64,000 nt of DNA, from the NCBI RefSeq assembly GCF_015706575.1, contig NW_024037074.1, positions 28,323,334 to 28,387,333 of the forward strand. The letters are read 5' to 3'. Positions within the stretch are counted from its first letter, which is position 1; each line of letters opens with the position of its first letter. The position numbers and the translations under genes are program-made. This stretch comes from Patiria miniata (lineage: Eukaryota; Echinodermata; Asteroidea; Valvatida; Asterinidae). Shown piece after piece: positions 22,670-34,818 of this stretch. A model generated the notes under the pieces. It was not told where the DNA came from and did not search any database. It saw only the letters and a list, made by a program, of their open reading frames with translations.

Positions 22670-23110
22670 ATAATATTTTAAGCCGTGATTGAACAATTCC
22701 AAATTCATAAACATTTCTCAATAAAGCTGAAAGTCTGTTCCCCAGATGTATACATGGTAAAAGCACAATCCCTGTATGCCTTGCTAGGCTTTGGACAAAC
22801 TTTAGGGTGGCTGAACTTAACCCCGTCGCAGCTTTTAGTGCGAATGTTAAACTCCTGAACTGATCTCAACTCGACGGATTATTCTGAAAACTAACAAAAG
22901 ATCTTGAATTCAACCCTTACCGTATGTATAACTGTGAGCCAATGTAGTTCCTGAAGTATGGATGCATGTCCGCTTAACGATCTATCCTTCTTGGGATAAC
23001 CAGTCGGACAGCAGCATTCTAAATATGTTGTCATTTCTTAAGCTGGTAAACATATGAACCAATAAATAAGAAATATAAATCTGTTCCTATAATCTAATCG
23101 GGAATTTAAA
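22670..23110 (-). repeat. Antisense non-LTR retrotransposon tail after gene B
   Basis: Paralogous to 9890-10290. On the minus strand it runs from a LNAAARL-like stretch near 23025 to an FK.QLK-like stretch near 22690, with broken frames. Confidence 0.5.
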
Positions 23111-24132
23111 TGCATGGTTGAATAAATAATGTATTTGTTTACATTTGCAACGCACAGTTCCGTATAGGCAATACAAATTTACAATTTTGAGTGCTCGTTA
23201 TAATTAGCTTTTCGTAGAAAAGTTTTGAGAGATATTAAACAAGTATGCATTAAACTTGTTGACAACAATTATATTTGCATCCACTGTGGGATGAAATATT
23301 GTTAATACAGTTTTAATAAAAATGTGAACAAATAAAATATTTCAGAACATATGTTATTTGTTCACTTTTGATATGTGAACATGCAAAATACGTTATGACT
23401 TTTGTAAAACCTATATATTTCTGCACCTGTTGGGTTATTCTTAGTTGGGTGGAGACTCGCCCCGATATCATTAATCCTCGGAAAGATTTTGTTTCTCGCT
23501 GGAAAAAAATTGTATCAATTTGAATCGCACCATAGTATCGAATGTATGGGTGACGTTACGTACCTTTATCATATTGTGAACCACGGCCTGAATTATTTCT
23601 GAAAAAAACTGTTTATATACCCTTTTTTTAATAAGAGTTTAGTTTAAACTCAGCAAGTTTTGAGTTTGAATTAACTGTATTGTTGCTTTATTAATAGTTT
23701 TTTGAAGTGGCTCATGATTTGATGTTACTTTGTAGAGATATTTGGCTATTTCCGACTCTGCTGTTCAGATGTTTGTGCACCCAATTTTTACAATCAGAAT
23801 ATGCAATTATCAAAGAACAGTTATGAATATATTGTATATTTTTTTTATGTTTTTACAGATGTTTGAAAAGTTTTTAAAAAAAAAGGCCGATACAAAGAAG
23901 TATAAGAACCAGAAATTCCTTCAATTTTAAAATTTTGCAGTGTTCACAAAATAACATTTATATAAATAGCTGGAATTCCCACTGCATCTAACCATTTTTG
24001 TTGTATTTGTTTTTAAAGACCTCTTCTCAGCACTATTTAAAAAGACTCAACGTGTGCCTTCTGGAAAAAAAGTATTTATATTAAGAATGTTGAACCTAGC
24101 ACAGCCAAGGGTGTACACCTGTGTGTAATGAA

Positions 24133-24621
24133 CAGCGGCGGCGGAACGGGTTTGAAACTGGGGGGGGGGGGGCATCACCAAAAAGGGGCACATGCAAACC
24201 CTCGCTGAAATGTCGACACGTTTTTCTCACCGGACACTGTCTTGTCCTCCGTAAAATCAAATAATGGGGGGGGGGGGGGGGGGGGGGGGCTGGTACCATC
24301 TTCCAACATAGGGGACGCTCTTCAAAACCAATGATTATATGCTAAATATGCATTATTTGCCCATTTTCAGGGCGTATTGTATGGCTTTTGGGACTTGATT
24401 TTCATATTCCTCGTTTATATCAAAAATATCTATACCATTATTGCAAAATGGTTACTTCTAAGAATAGTAAGATACTTTAAGGGCATTTTTTTTATCTCGA
24501 GGGGGCACTTTAGTGATCGAGGGGGCACATTTATGGCCGCAAAAGGGGCACTTGGGAAAATCTGGGGGGCAAACGCCCCCCCCCCCCCAGCCCCCCCCCC
24601 CCACCGGTTCCGCCGCATTTG
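24133..24621. mobile_element. TIR element with long G and C tracts
   Basis: The left end CAGCGGCGGCGGAACGGG matches the inverted right end CAAATGCGGCGGAACCGG. The paralogous site near 37490 lacks the element. Candidate target duplications GTAATGAA (24125-24132) and CTAATGGC (24622-24629) are imperfect. The interior has a 24-G run (24266-24289) and long C runs near the right end. The hAT-like style is suggested by the ends and the 8-bp flanks. Confidence 0.6.
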
Positions 24622-26099
24622 CTAATGGCTGGTTTGTTTTAATAGCACCGTGTAGCTTTGGTAATCGATCGATAGGGCTACATCACTTTCGATATTAGCG
24701 ATTTGTAATGTATTTTCTACTTAGTTCCTCACTGAAGTAACGTGCAGAGAAAGTTATTGTGATGGATTGTCAAACATTTAGGCCATCCCATCATTTTTGA
24801 AAGCTTGAATTTGCGAGTTGTTATACAGCTAATTATCCATGTTTTTTTTTCATTTTTTTTTTTTACTTTATTAGTAACGAATAAAAAACTTAAGTTTATG
24901 TTGATAATCAGGCTATTTTGTTGAGACGTGTCCTGTCATCAAAACAAATCCACTACAAAGGAGAAAAATAGGCGGGGTTTGTTGTCATGATTTGAGACAA
25001 CAAAACGGCTCACTGTAGCGAACAAGAAGTAAATAAACTTAAATAAAATCGACCTAGGAAATCAACCCGACACATGTTAATGTGTTAAATACTTAGTTTA
25101 TTACAGCCCCATCGTTTTTTCCTCGATTTTTGCATGCTCCGAGGAATAGATTTGTTTCTAAGGCTACAAAAGTCATTCACTTGTGCATAAGACGCCGACC
25201 AAAACAATCAGCCGTTTTGAATGATCTGAGGAATAAAATAGAGTAGATAACAAACGTTAATTCTTTTGTTTGTGAAATAAGGGAGGGAGGGAGGGGCAAT
25301 TTCTGTTATACTTAATAACTGCATGGTCAATAGGAATTATTTATTTCGGCGGGGGGGGGGGGGGGTGGGGGGCGACTGCAGGACATTTTTTTCTATTAGT
25401 GTGTGTAACCCCAACCCCCTACACCCCCACCCCAGCCTCCCTAATCAACCTGGCTACGCCGCTGTCTACCAGCAAGGTGGATTAGATACATCTTTACAGC
25501 GAATTAAAGCAGCCACATCAATTGGAAACAAAGAAAACAATCGATTATTTTACAAGAGTTACAATAGACGACACGACTGTTGTAAAATCGATTTACTCAT
25601 CCTCTTCCTCTTAATGGAAATATTAATGGAAAGGAAAACAACAGAACCCTGGCATTAAATAAACACCCCCCCCCCATCTCGAGCCGCCTTAGCATACATT
25701 TGGGGTTCGGGATCTGCCGTGGGCTGCCCTAGGGTGGTAAGGATGTGGAAAGGATGATGGGAGCGGAGTTCCTGGGGGATTCGTACTTAGGCTATTGAAA
25801 GTTTGGGTTTTAGTTAAGGAAAGAAGACTGTTTCACATGGTTAGATCGAAACAGTTAAGTTTGGGAATGGATTTGGTTGGGTGAGGGTCAAGATATTTCT
25901 TTTCAAGCATAATTATTACGCCTTCGTTTTTCTATCAAAAATGTAGACTGCATAACCTGACTACAAAATACTAGCCACCAAATGCGTGGTTCCATTAAAT
26001 AACACGAAGCGCAAAACAAACACTGATTGAATCACGTATGGCCGGTGCACGTGGCCGGTGCCGGTGCATTATTCTATCCCCCAATCATAGTTAGTCACC

Positions 26100-26417
26100 C
26101 AACAAGTCGGTGACCACAAGTGAGTGGTCTGTGATTGACAGGTGCCAATCACAATCCACGTGTTTGAATGTGTCACCGACATCCATACAATCATTCCACC
26201 AATTAGATGCGTCTATTTGAGTGTCGGTGATACAAGCTTTGGTTTTAACGTGTGGCAATGTAACATTAACATCATTTCCGTCTTACAGATATGGAACGAG
26301 TCGGTGATGTGTGATTGACAGCGCGCAGGGGCCAATCACAAACCGGTCATGCAAGTTCCTCAGTCCCTGCTCGGGAAATCGACGTCAATATTTAAATCAC
26401 AAGCTGCCGGCTCACTC
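26100..26417 (+). promoter_or_regulatory. Promoter of gene C
   Basis: It has the shared architecture with a TATA-like TATTTAA at 26389-26395. It differs from the D and E promoters at many positions although the downstream units are almost identical. Upstream there is a small GGCCGGTG repetition near 26040-26065. Confidence 0.7.
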
Positions 26418-26497
26418 CTCACAACGACTGCAGCTCATGTCCACGTCCAGACAACAACCCGAGAGAACTTTTTGCAAGAGCGAACAAGAATTGCACG
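26418..26497 (+). other. Non-coding first exon of gene C
   Basis: The exon ends CACG|GTGAGT with the donor at 26498. It carries differences from D and E (CTTTTTGCAAGAG against CTGTTTGCAAGAT), so the near-identity of the 13.68-kb repeat begins at about its 3' end. Confidence 0.6.
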
Positions 26498-26702
26498 GTG
26501 AGTGTTTGCAACAATCTTTTACTATAATTCTTCCAACTTTGGGATTGATCTTTTTGATTTACGATATTGACAAAAAAAATGTGCTTATAGCCAAAACAGT
26601 GCGCTGTAAATATTTCTGACCATGATGATCCCGTTTTCATACGTTAACTCGATAACTTATCGATAGGTGCTTGAATAATCACCTAATATTATAATGTATA
26701 TC

Positions 26703-27070
26703 AGGCCCAAAAAAAGTATCCGGTTTCTGGTATGGAGCTTGCCCAAAAAGTTGTGCGGCAACGCGTTTTTTTTTTTTTACCTTTTTTTTTGGCTTCAAAT
26801 GTCGGCTGATGACTGCAAATGTTGCCCTAAACTTAGTGCAAATATTATGGGAGACTAGAGAGGCCACATTAAGCTTATTCGCGATCATAACCCCATCTAA
26901 AAACACGTTTAAATTGTGCAGCAGCAGGATTCCAGTCAAACCAGTGATTTTGGCGGTTTTGAGACATCCTCTTTCATTAAAAAAAAAACGTTTTCATTTT
27001 GCCGACGCGCATTCCCACAGCGACGCGCGCGCATACCAGAAATCGGAGACTTTTTTTGGGGGGGGGGCCT
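26703..27070. mobile_element. TIR element, intron 1 of gene C
   Basis: Paralogous to 5677-6054: ends AGGCCCAAAAAAAG and the inverted CTTTTTTTGGGGGGGGGGCCT. Confidence 0.7.
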
Positions 27071-27687
27071 AATATAGCTGAATTAGCTCTTAATCTGAAC
27101 AGTTGCTGCAAATTCATACCAACATTTTGTGAGGCCAAAGATTCAGGCAATAAAAGCTAAGAGCAAACTATTCAGGGTTTTTATTTCATTTGTTCGGAAT
27201 AAGGAATTCCTTTCTGACGATATTATCGCTGCTACTTCCATGGTGCACTCTCAATAAACAATTGTCCAAAATTCTGACTGATTTCTCTAGCGCTTAGAAA
27301 CTTACTTGAACTCTTGTCACTACCGATAGCACACTATAAATTCATGAAAGTTTTATAGTTTGTATTGCCATTTAGGTTCGCCAGTTTTCCAGTCATACCT
27401 GGCTGAAGGTTTTCAAGAGCGTATTACATGACGTTTCATATATATTTTTATTGAGGTTCACGCACTTGCACAATATTTCAGATAATAAATTAAAACCTTT
27501 TTTGTGTGTGAAAAGAAAGAAATCTTGCAAAAGTTCGACACTTGACCCATAAAATCAGTATGACTATTCAGCCCCTTTATTATCTTGCTAGTTTTCCCTG
27601 TTTATTGTATCAAACATATAATCCCGATGAGATGCGCTCATCTTTTTTTTCCGGCAATCACCTGACTGATTCAGTATAAAAGGTTAT

Positions 27688-27750
27688 GCGGAAGTTGGCC
27701 ACGGAAGAAAGTATAAAGGAAATCGGGACATCTCAAACATCCTGTCCTAT
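27688..27750 (+). promoter_or_regulatory. Promoter-like block inside intron 1 of gene C
   Basis: GCGGAAGT, CGGAAG and TATAAAGG (TATAAA 27712-27717). One base differs from A just before TATA (AAAG for AACG). Confidence 0.4.
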
Positions 27751-27914
27751 GCTGTATTATTGAAAATTGGGATAATCTCAATACCTTTCGCACTTTGTTT
27801 TCAAACTGTTTCATTTCACTAGGTCACAGTACGCCATTCCGGTTTGATCACTATATAGGCCTGAACGTTTTACTTTCAAACATTGCACGATAAAAGTGTC
27901 ACTGGTCAGAATAG

Positions 27915-27926
27915 ACTAGAGGGCGC
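27915..27926 (+). promoter_or_regulatory. CTCF-like core motif, unit C
   Basis: ACTAGAGGGCGC. Confidence 0.45.
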
Positions 27927-28571
27927 AAATACAAACGGACCGGATCATTATTAAACACACACAGTTTTATTCACGTCCAAATTGCTTTATCTGCCTTGGA
28001 TTTATTTTTAGAAATCATGATAACACTTGATGCTTGTACAAATTTTCCTGGCCGTCTGCTCTGCTGTCCGAACTCAAAGTTTGAAGCACCAACTTTCAGA
28101 TGAATTCAGCCATGTTGCATGTAGGGTTTCACTCAGAATGTCACTGAGATTCTGTTGAATATATTTTTAAAAAAGCAATTTTTTCAGAGTTTTAAGTTGT
28201 GCAATTGGTACAGATTTTGATTTTTTTTTTTTAACCGTAAAGATTTTCCGAGACACATTCATGGTTGACAAACAGATGGTGGCTGAAGCTAATAGCCAAA
28301 CCGGTGCGTTGATGTCCCGGGGAAAAATTCTTTTTGTAACGACTGCGGTGGTCCACCTGTAATATTTCCGCCTCTATACTTCTGTGATATGAGGTCGTTT
28401 TCCCATATTTATGCAGACAATAACTCAATAACTCATGTTTATCAATTTGTATTACTTTCCGCCAGCATTCTGTTTTATGTGTTGAAGATTTCTTCCTTGA
28501 AATATTCCTTTATACAAAGTTTTTTTAAAATCAAGTCTTTTTTATACTTTATAATTATCAGACAGTACCTT

Positions 28572-28713
28572 CAAGGGTGGATCCAGAGAGTTACTGCCGG
28601 CGGTGCAGGTTGTGCCGGGGAAAGGGTGTGGGTGTAAGGGCTCTCTCAAGTAAAATTTGGCCTTATTTCATAACATTTAGGTCACTGCCTCCACACCCCT
28701 GGATCCGCCACTG
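28572..28713. mobile_element. hAT-like element, intron 1 of gene C
   Basis: Paralogous to 7545-7714; the G-rich right part is shortened. Ends CAAGGGTGGATCCAG and CTGGATCCGCCACTG. Confidence 0.55.
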
Positions 28714-29279
28714 ATCTTGCTAAACTGCCGAATTTTATTGAACATGTGTTACTTTTGTAAACGTATGCATGAATGTGAATTCCCGAGCAGGACTGAAATC
28801 AAAAGTACAATAAATTCAATGCAAAAAAAAAACATATATTGCTTATTTTTTCCGCGTATAGTGAAGATACCATTAAATATTTTGATCACTTGCTAAATTT
28901 AACTGGATTTGAAAAAAAAGTTGCGAATTTGAAAGAAAGTGTTAAAATATTGAAATACTGATATTCAAGTCTTCAATAGCCAACCATCGAGGTCGGTGAG
29001 GTGATGTCTAATTGATTCTATCATGACCGTGGAAAGAGCAGGCCGTCCCCACAAAAAGACCCTGATGTAATTCGGCCTCTTTTCCTGACTTTTATCGGCG
29101 GGCAAAAGTAATAACTGCCATATCACTCCGAACACTTTCTCTGAATAACGATTCCTAAGAAATGTTATGAATACATACATGTCTCTGAGACAAATTCTTC
29201 AGTTTATGTTACATCATTATATATAGTTATTGCTTTTGTTTTAGTTATATGTATAGGCCCTATTTTGTTTTCTTTACAG

Positions 29280-30125
29280 ATGAAGATCTGTGTGGCTACC
29301 ATTCTGTCAACGGCCCTGATTCTGGGTAACTCTTTCAAGCTCCGAGCTTCCGTTACTGGGCCGGTTCCCTCGGACGGTGATGGTCCTGCGTCTCAGGTGT
29401 GTCAGCAGTGCTGCCAGGGACCTGCTGCAATACCCGGCATACCAGGTCTGCCTGGGCCAGTAGGCCAGATGGGGCCGTATGGTCAGCCGGGGTCAAAGGG
29501 CGATGCAGGTCAGCAAGGTCACAAAGGTGATGTTGGGTCGATTGGACCTATGGGTGAGCGGGGAGCACCTGGGAACACTGGGTCTAAAGGTGATGATGGG
29601 ATTGGTCTGCCCGGCAAGATAGGTCCGAGAGGGCTACCTGGTGTTGTTGGAAGAATCGGAGAAACTGGTGTCAAAGGTCAGAAGGGTGAGCCAAGGGAGA
29701 CTCCAGACGACTCCAACCAGCGGGTGGCATTCACCGTGGTGAGGACGAGCGTCTCAGATGAATCTAGGAGTTACGACACCCGTTTGCCCTTCCAGCAGAT
29801 CGAGACGCTTCTGCCGGGTACCAGCTTCGAACTCGTGACCGGCACGTTCGCCTGTAGTGTACCGGGCACCTACGCATTTACGTTTTCTGTTCTTAAGTAT
29901 AGCAACACCGGTGGCTTTGACATCCATCTGGTTAAAAACAACTACCATGTGATCACTACTCATAGTACATCAAATCAACGTGGTCAGTTGTCTGGGAGCG
30001 CGGTGCTGGTTCTGCAGCGAGGAGACACGGTATATCTTACCATGAACGGTAGGGCGTATAGTGATTCCAACCATCGCTACACCTCATTCAGCGGCTTCCT
30101 CCTTTACCCGGAGTCAATTAAATAA
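29280..30125 (+). CDS. Gene C: secreted collagen-like C1q-domain protein
   Basis: The protein has 281 residues: signal peptide (ILSTALILG core), neck with all three cysteines (VCQQCCQG) and a Gly-X-Y region with the GIG interruption. The last triplet is altered (GEPRE where A and B have GEPGQ), so the triple helix should end one step earlier. The C1q domain has [36 protein letters not shown] and [12 protein letters not shown]. The start follows TTTCTTTACAG directly. It is identical in protein to gene D and differs from E at one residue. It differs from A and B mostly in the second half of the collagen region and in C1q loops (for example STSNQRG for HSNQLGQ). Secretion and oligomeric recognition are inferred from the family. 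Confidence 0.9.
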   Translation: MKICVATILSTALILGNSFKLRASVTGPVPSDGDGPASQVCQQCCQGPAAIPGIPGLPGPVGQMGPYGQPGSKGDAGQQGHKGDVGSIGPMGERGAPGNTGSKGDDGIGLPGKIGPRGLPGVVGRIGETGVKGQKGEPRETPDDSNQRVAFTVVRTSVSDESRSYDTRLPFQQIETLLPGTSFELVTGTFACSVPGTYAFTFSVLKYSNTGGFDIHLVKNNYHVITTHSTSNQRGQLSGSAVLVLQRGDTVYLTMNGRAYSDSNHRYTSFSGFLLYPESIK

Positions 30126-30414
30126 TTAATAAATAATCACCTCGCATAAATATATAGGAGAAGTGCTGCCCCAAAAACCCTCGCTTTCCATTTTGCCGAA
30201 ACAATAACCAACGAACTAGTAAAAATAATATTCAATGACATAATACAAACAATAAATGACGACAAAATGTTCCCTATTGGTACAATCAGCAGCTATGATA
30301 AAAATGAGTAATGTTTAATATATCTTTAGCATTAAAATATCAAAACGGTTAACAAGAAATCAAAACTACTGAAAAGAAATCATTAAAAATCAGTTAAAAT
30401 AATAGTTGTTTTTG

Positions 30415-30580
30415 GAAGGAAATATTTTAAGCTGTGATTTGAAAATTCCAAATTCACCAATCTTTCTCATTTCGGCTGACAGTCTGTTCCACAGACGCAT
30501 ACATGGTAAATGCACAGTCCCCGTATGCCTTGCCAGGCTTTGGACACATTGGGTGGTCGAAATTAACCCCGTCACAGCTT
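30415..30580 (-). repeat. Antisense retrotransposon 3' end after gene C
   Basis: On the minus strand it reads RLWNRLSAEMRKIGEFG then IFKSQLKIF, which matches the conserved C-terminal tail of non-LTR retrotransposon polyproteins. It stops abruptly at the 30578-30582 junction. Confidence 0.65.
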
Positions 30581-30600
30581 TTCTCCAAATAAATAAATAA
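30578..30600. other. Deletion junction between two 3' flanks
   Basis: The sequence CACAGCTTTT of the gene C retrotransposon tail switches to TTTTCTCCAAATAAATAAAT, which in unit A is the last codons and stop of gene A (TTTTCTCCGAATAAATAAAT at about 9650). The shared CTTTT is a microhomology. A gene with an A-type 3' end was probably lost here. Confidence 0.55.
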
Positions 30601-30829
30601 TTAAATAAATAAAATTAAACCACAACTCATAAATATAAAGAAGCAGTTCTTCTATTTTTTGTTCGCTTTCCATTTTGCCAAAACAGTAACCGATGAATTA
30701 AAAGAAAAATGTCAATGTCATGATAATAAGAAAGATAATTGATTCTTAATACAAAGCATTTAACAATCAAGCATCAAACCGCTTTACAAGACATCAAAAC
30801 TGCATATCAACAGTTAATTAAAAGAAGTT

Positions 30830-31240
30830 AAATATAAGACTATTGAAAAAGAAGGTTTTAGGTGCGATTGAAAAACACTTCAAATTCATTATTTTTTGCT
30901 CAAATAACGTGGAAGTCTGCACGGTCACTATATGCCTTGCCAGGATTTGGACGAACTTTAGGAAGGTTAAACTTAACCGCATCACAGCTTTTAGTACGAA
31001 TGTTACACGCGTGAACTGATATTTACTCTGTGAAGTACCTTAGCGCTGCCTCACCATGGCGTATAAGTTTGAAAAGTACCGAAGAATCTTGAATACATTC
31101 CGCACCGTAACCGAGAGCCAACGTAGTTCCTGAATTATGGTCGTACGACCCTTCCTTCTGCATACATGTTGTTATTTCTTAAAACTGGTAATCGTATGAA
31201 AAAAACATAAACCGTTAAAATAGTCTGTCTGGGAAGTAAC
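30830..31240 (-). repeat. Antisense retrotransposon tail (A-type) in the C-D interval
   Basis: Closely paralogous to 9890-10290. It follows the junction above and belongs to the lost A-type gene. Confidence 0.5.
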
Positions 31241-34223
31241 AAATGCATGTATAAAATATATTGTTGTTGTTAAAATATATTGTTTTTTTTTTCATTTGCA
31301 TTTCGCATACCGTATACAGCCAGAGATTAAATGAAGTCTGGTGATATCATTTATTTATCCTCGGAAACTTTTTTTCTTGAAACAAAACAAGAGTTTCAAA
31401 TTGCGCCACAGTGAACCAAGAACTTTGAACTATTGTTAAACACCTTTTTCTGTATCCCATGTTATACATGTTTTAATTGAGTTTTTGTTTCATGTTAAAA
31501 GTTGAGTTTTCGAGCTTTCACTTTGATGAAATTGTTTACGATTTAATGTAAGTTTAGTTGATAATGTGACACTATATCAGAAGATTACGCAATTATGATT
31601 CCATAGAATACATTTGATTGTAAGACTTTTTTTCCAAGTATACATTTGAGGATGTGCTCTTGTAAGCAGCTAAACCAATTTAAGCACAGAAATTAATCAT
31701 ATAACATGTAATCAGAATCGAATATAAATACTCGAAAACTGTATTTTGAACATTACTGTAATTGAACATTTAGCTTTTAACAATGCGGAAAACCTTGTCC
31801 CACTCGTAATACATTCCATTGAATTCCTCTCAGGAAAGTAAAATTACAGAGAAATTGTGTCGTTGAAATGAACGAGCAAATCCCAGTCTGACTTTTAGGA
31901 ACAAAATAATTTCTTATTAAGTACTTAAATCTGTGATTATAGATAACAATTCTAATCCTTTGATATCACAAATTATTACAAACAAAGTCTGTTAATTACC
32001 TGTATTTTTGTCCATTTTTGTTTGTTTTGACTTCTAGATTTGGGGATCGGTGTTAATTAATGAAAGGCCGGGTTAACATTGGTTGAGGATGGATGGGGTG
32101 GAGGATGAATGATTAGTGGTCTCGAGGGGGTTAGGGATTGAAGATGAGGGGCGGGGAGCAAAATATGATGCCGATTGATAATAAAGTCCGAATTTCATTA
32201 CGTTCGAATTCATTTTTTTTTTTCTAATTTATATTTTCTTCTCACGTTTTTAGAAAAGTAAATTCCAAAACGCCATAGCGTACATCCATTATGCGGATGA
32301 CATTTGGGAGAAAACAAATTCGCGCCCATGCAGGATGGTAAAGGGTGCACACCGGTAAATAGGCCTAAACCCACCCGGCGAGAGCATGAAAGAAAGTTAA
32401 ACCTCAAAATATTCTATATTAGAGAGTTCTTAGAGTCATAAAATTGGGGATTTGAAGAGATAAGGCAATGGAACCTCTGGCTTGTACTTGGGGCTTCCAA
32501 TTCTGAGCATTTTGGATGCAATTGAGCACGAAAGTGGCGCTATTGTGTTATGCTGTTGAGGGATCGTTTTTGAAGATGGTTACTGTTCCACTTTGGGAAA
32601 TAGTAGGGGTCGCCTTTTTTGGGTGGGAATATCTCGAAAAGTCAATGGTCAAAAAAAAAAAAATGGAAAACAAAATAAAAGATGACATGTTGATTACCTT
32701 TTTTCTGTGCAGCTATACCTTAGAGAGTTCTGAGTTTTTTTACAAGAATTTTGAAGTATGGGCATTTAGTACTGGTGTCTATGGGAATTTTAATACAGGG
32801 CTGCACCCCAAGACCTGTAAATCGACTCCCAAAGACATAAGTGATAACTACACGTACTTCCCGATTTTTTTTTAGTAATACTCATGACTGTAGATCTCCA
32901 ACGCATGATGTTTGACATTTTAATTGAATACAATGCAGTATTTCTTGAGTTGTTGCCCCCAAAATGAGTTAATACTCTATTTCATGATTAAATTTCGTCC
33001 AGTGATTTGTCATGATGACTGCGTAACCTTATGAGATTTAATATTATGGGGAAACTGTCAAACAATGAAATAATCATACATGTTTGACCGAAACTAATAT
33101 AGTATCTTAAACGCGAAAAATACAAACCGAATGAAAACAGCAAGTCAACGTCCAAGAAATATGACACACTTGTTATGTTTACGGCTGGGCAATAACACGA
33201 GCCTACCTGGCCCAGACGTTTTAAGTTGTAAGTGCGGCCAGTAATCAGTTTTGATGTATTACTCATGCGGAGATTCTATTTCGCGAGAAACCGTCGAACA
33301 ACTAATGAAAGTTTCTTTCGAGAAAAGGGTGCGCTAAATAAAACTAGTGTTAAGTTTCCATCAATAAAGGCGGGGCCGCATAAATAGTGGTCTCCACAAA
33401 GCGAGCAACTGTCCAGCCGCCATCGGCAAAAAAACATGAGCGTTAAAATATTATCTGCAACTGTGTGTTTTCTTGTGGTGTGTGCCCCCCCCCCCCCACC
33501 TGGTAATGTGGCCCCTCCCCCATGCTGGGAACTGCCAATGGTGCTGCTCCTCAGACATCCAGGATAAAACTGATTCCCAATAAATTTCTCTCATCCAAAC
33601 TTCATTTAAGAAAACAAATGCTTGTTCCCGCTGTCATATGAAAATCAGACTCCTGTGAAAACTTATAACACCTTCACCCTAGTATTGGTTGAGAATGTCT
33701 TACTTAATGTACACGTTACCCAGATTGCACACTTGTTTTGCGGGTAATGAAGATACCCTGGAACGTTTTTATATTTTCGCTCAACTCAACCGGGTGCGAA
33801 AACGCTTGCACGTGTTTCAGTGCATTTGAAAGAAAGTTTTGCATTTTTGAATGAGCGAGGGTGAAAAATTGGCCTAAAATTTGAATTAAGACTTTGCTGC
33901 TTTAAAACTCACATCATTATGTCTTCTACAAACATTCATGTGATTGACTTACTAGCACCCTATTATTGGTTAAACTCTCTCGTGTGAGCGATCACTCTAC
34001 TAATTATCAACACCCAGACACGCACTATAATATTAATGAGTCTGTATTTCATAGGGTCCTAAATTCACGCTACCCCGGATAAGAGACACCCCGGCGGAGA
34101 CACGCCCAATGCGATATCATTTATTAATCCTCGGAAGGATTTGTTTTCAAAAGGTGTACAAAAGGTGTTGTTTATTTGCAAGTGCATTTACATTTGATAA
34201 TATCTCTTTGATTAACTGCTTAA

Positions 34224-34736
34224 AGGGAAAATACAAAATTTGCAAACATCAAAAAATAAAACTACCACATCATTTTGAAACACCTTGCTGGACTGTTAGT
34301 GAATGACAGTGTAAAGCATCCTGTAAAATCATGGCACCTGGTATACTGTCATTTTCAAGAAAAGTGCTTTTTTTGTATCAATTTCCAACGCTCAATTTCC
34401 AACAGCGTTGGAAAAAACTGGCTTGTTTTCAAATACTGGCCCCAATTGACCATCGCACTTGTTTGCAATCGATTACACACCTATGAACGGGTACAAGCCA
34501 GCTAGACTGGTTCCCTGACCTTACAATTCCCCAATGTATGTAAACAGCTCTGTTTCTTCTTATATGGAGTCAGGGAACCAGACTACAGGAAAATGATTGT
34601 TTTTCTTGGTTTTTATAGCATTTTCGAACCCAAAACCTCAAAAAAGTCAGTGTAACTATATTTGCTATATATTTCCAACCCCCCAATTCCATCCATTTCT
34701 GAAAATTACAGCAAAAGCAAATGATGTATATTACCT
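34224..34736. mobile_element. TTAA-flanked non-autonomous element (piggyBac-like)
   Basis: The 513-bp insertion is flanked by TTAA (34220-34223 and 34737-34740); the paralogous site near 14716 has a single TTAA. The ends are imperfect inverted repeats, AGGGAAAATAC...TTTGC and AGGTAATATAC...TTTGC. Inside lie two hairpins: 11-bp stem TTTCCAACGCT/AGCGTTGGAAA (34382-34414) and 13-bp CTGGTTCCCTGAC/GTCAGGGAACCAG (34507-34581). The piggyBac assignment rests on the TTAA target. Confidence 0.75.
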
Positions 34737-34818
34737 TTAACTAATTTAGTAATATCATGTGATAAAATATAGAATATCAATTCTAAAAAACAAGGTTTTG
34801 AAAACTCTAGTTTTAGAC

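Larger units (their letters stand above)
22380..26099. other. Intergenic region between genes B and C
   Basis: No gene is supported. It holds the antisense retrotransposon tail (22670-23110), a 3'-flank block from about 23440, a G/C-tract TIR element (24133-24621), G- and C-homopolymer runs near 25350 and 25665, and shortened pre-promoter sequence: most of the segment seen at 38.8-39.6 kb is missing near 25890. Confidence 0.6.
26498..29279 (+). other. Intron 1 of gene C
   Basis: The intron is 2782 bp. It holds the TIR element (26703-27070), ETS/TATAAA block (TATAAA 27712-27717), CTCF-like core (27915-27926) and hAT-like element (28572-28713). A deletion of roughly 0.5 kb relative to A, near 28958, removes the acceptor of the candidate internal exon. 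Confidence 0.6.
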
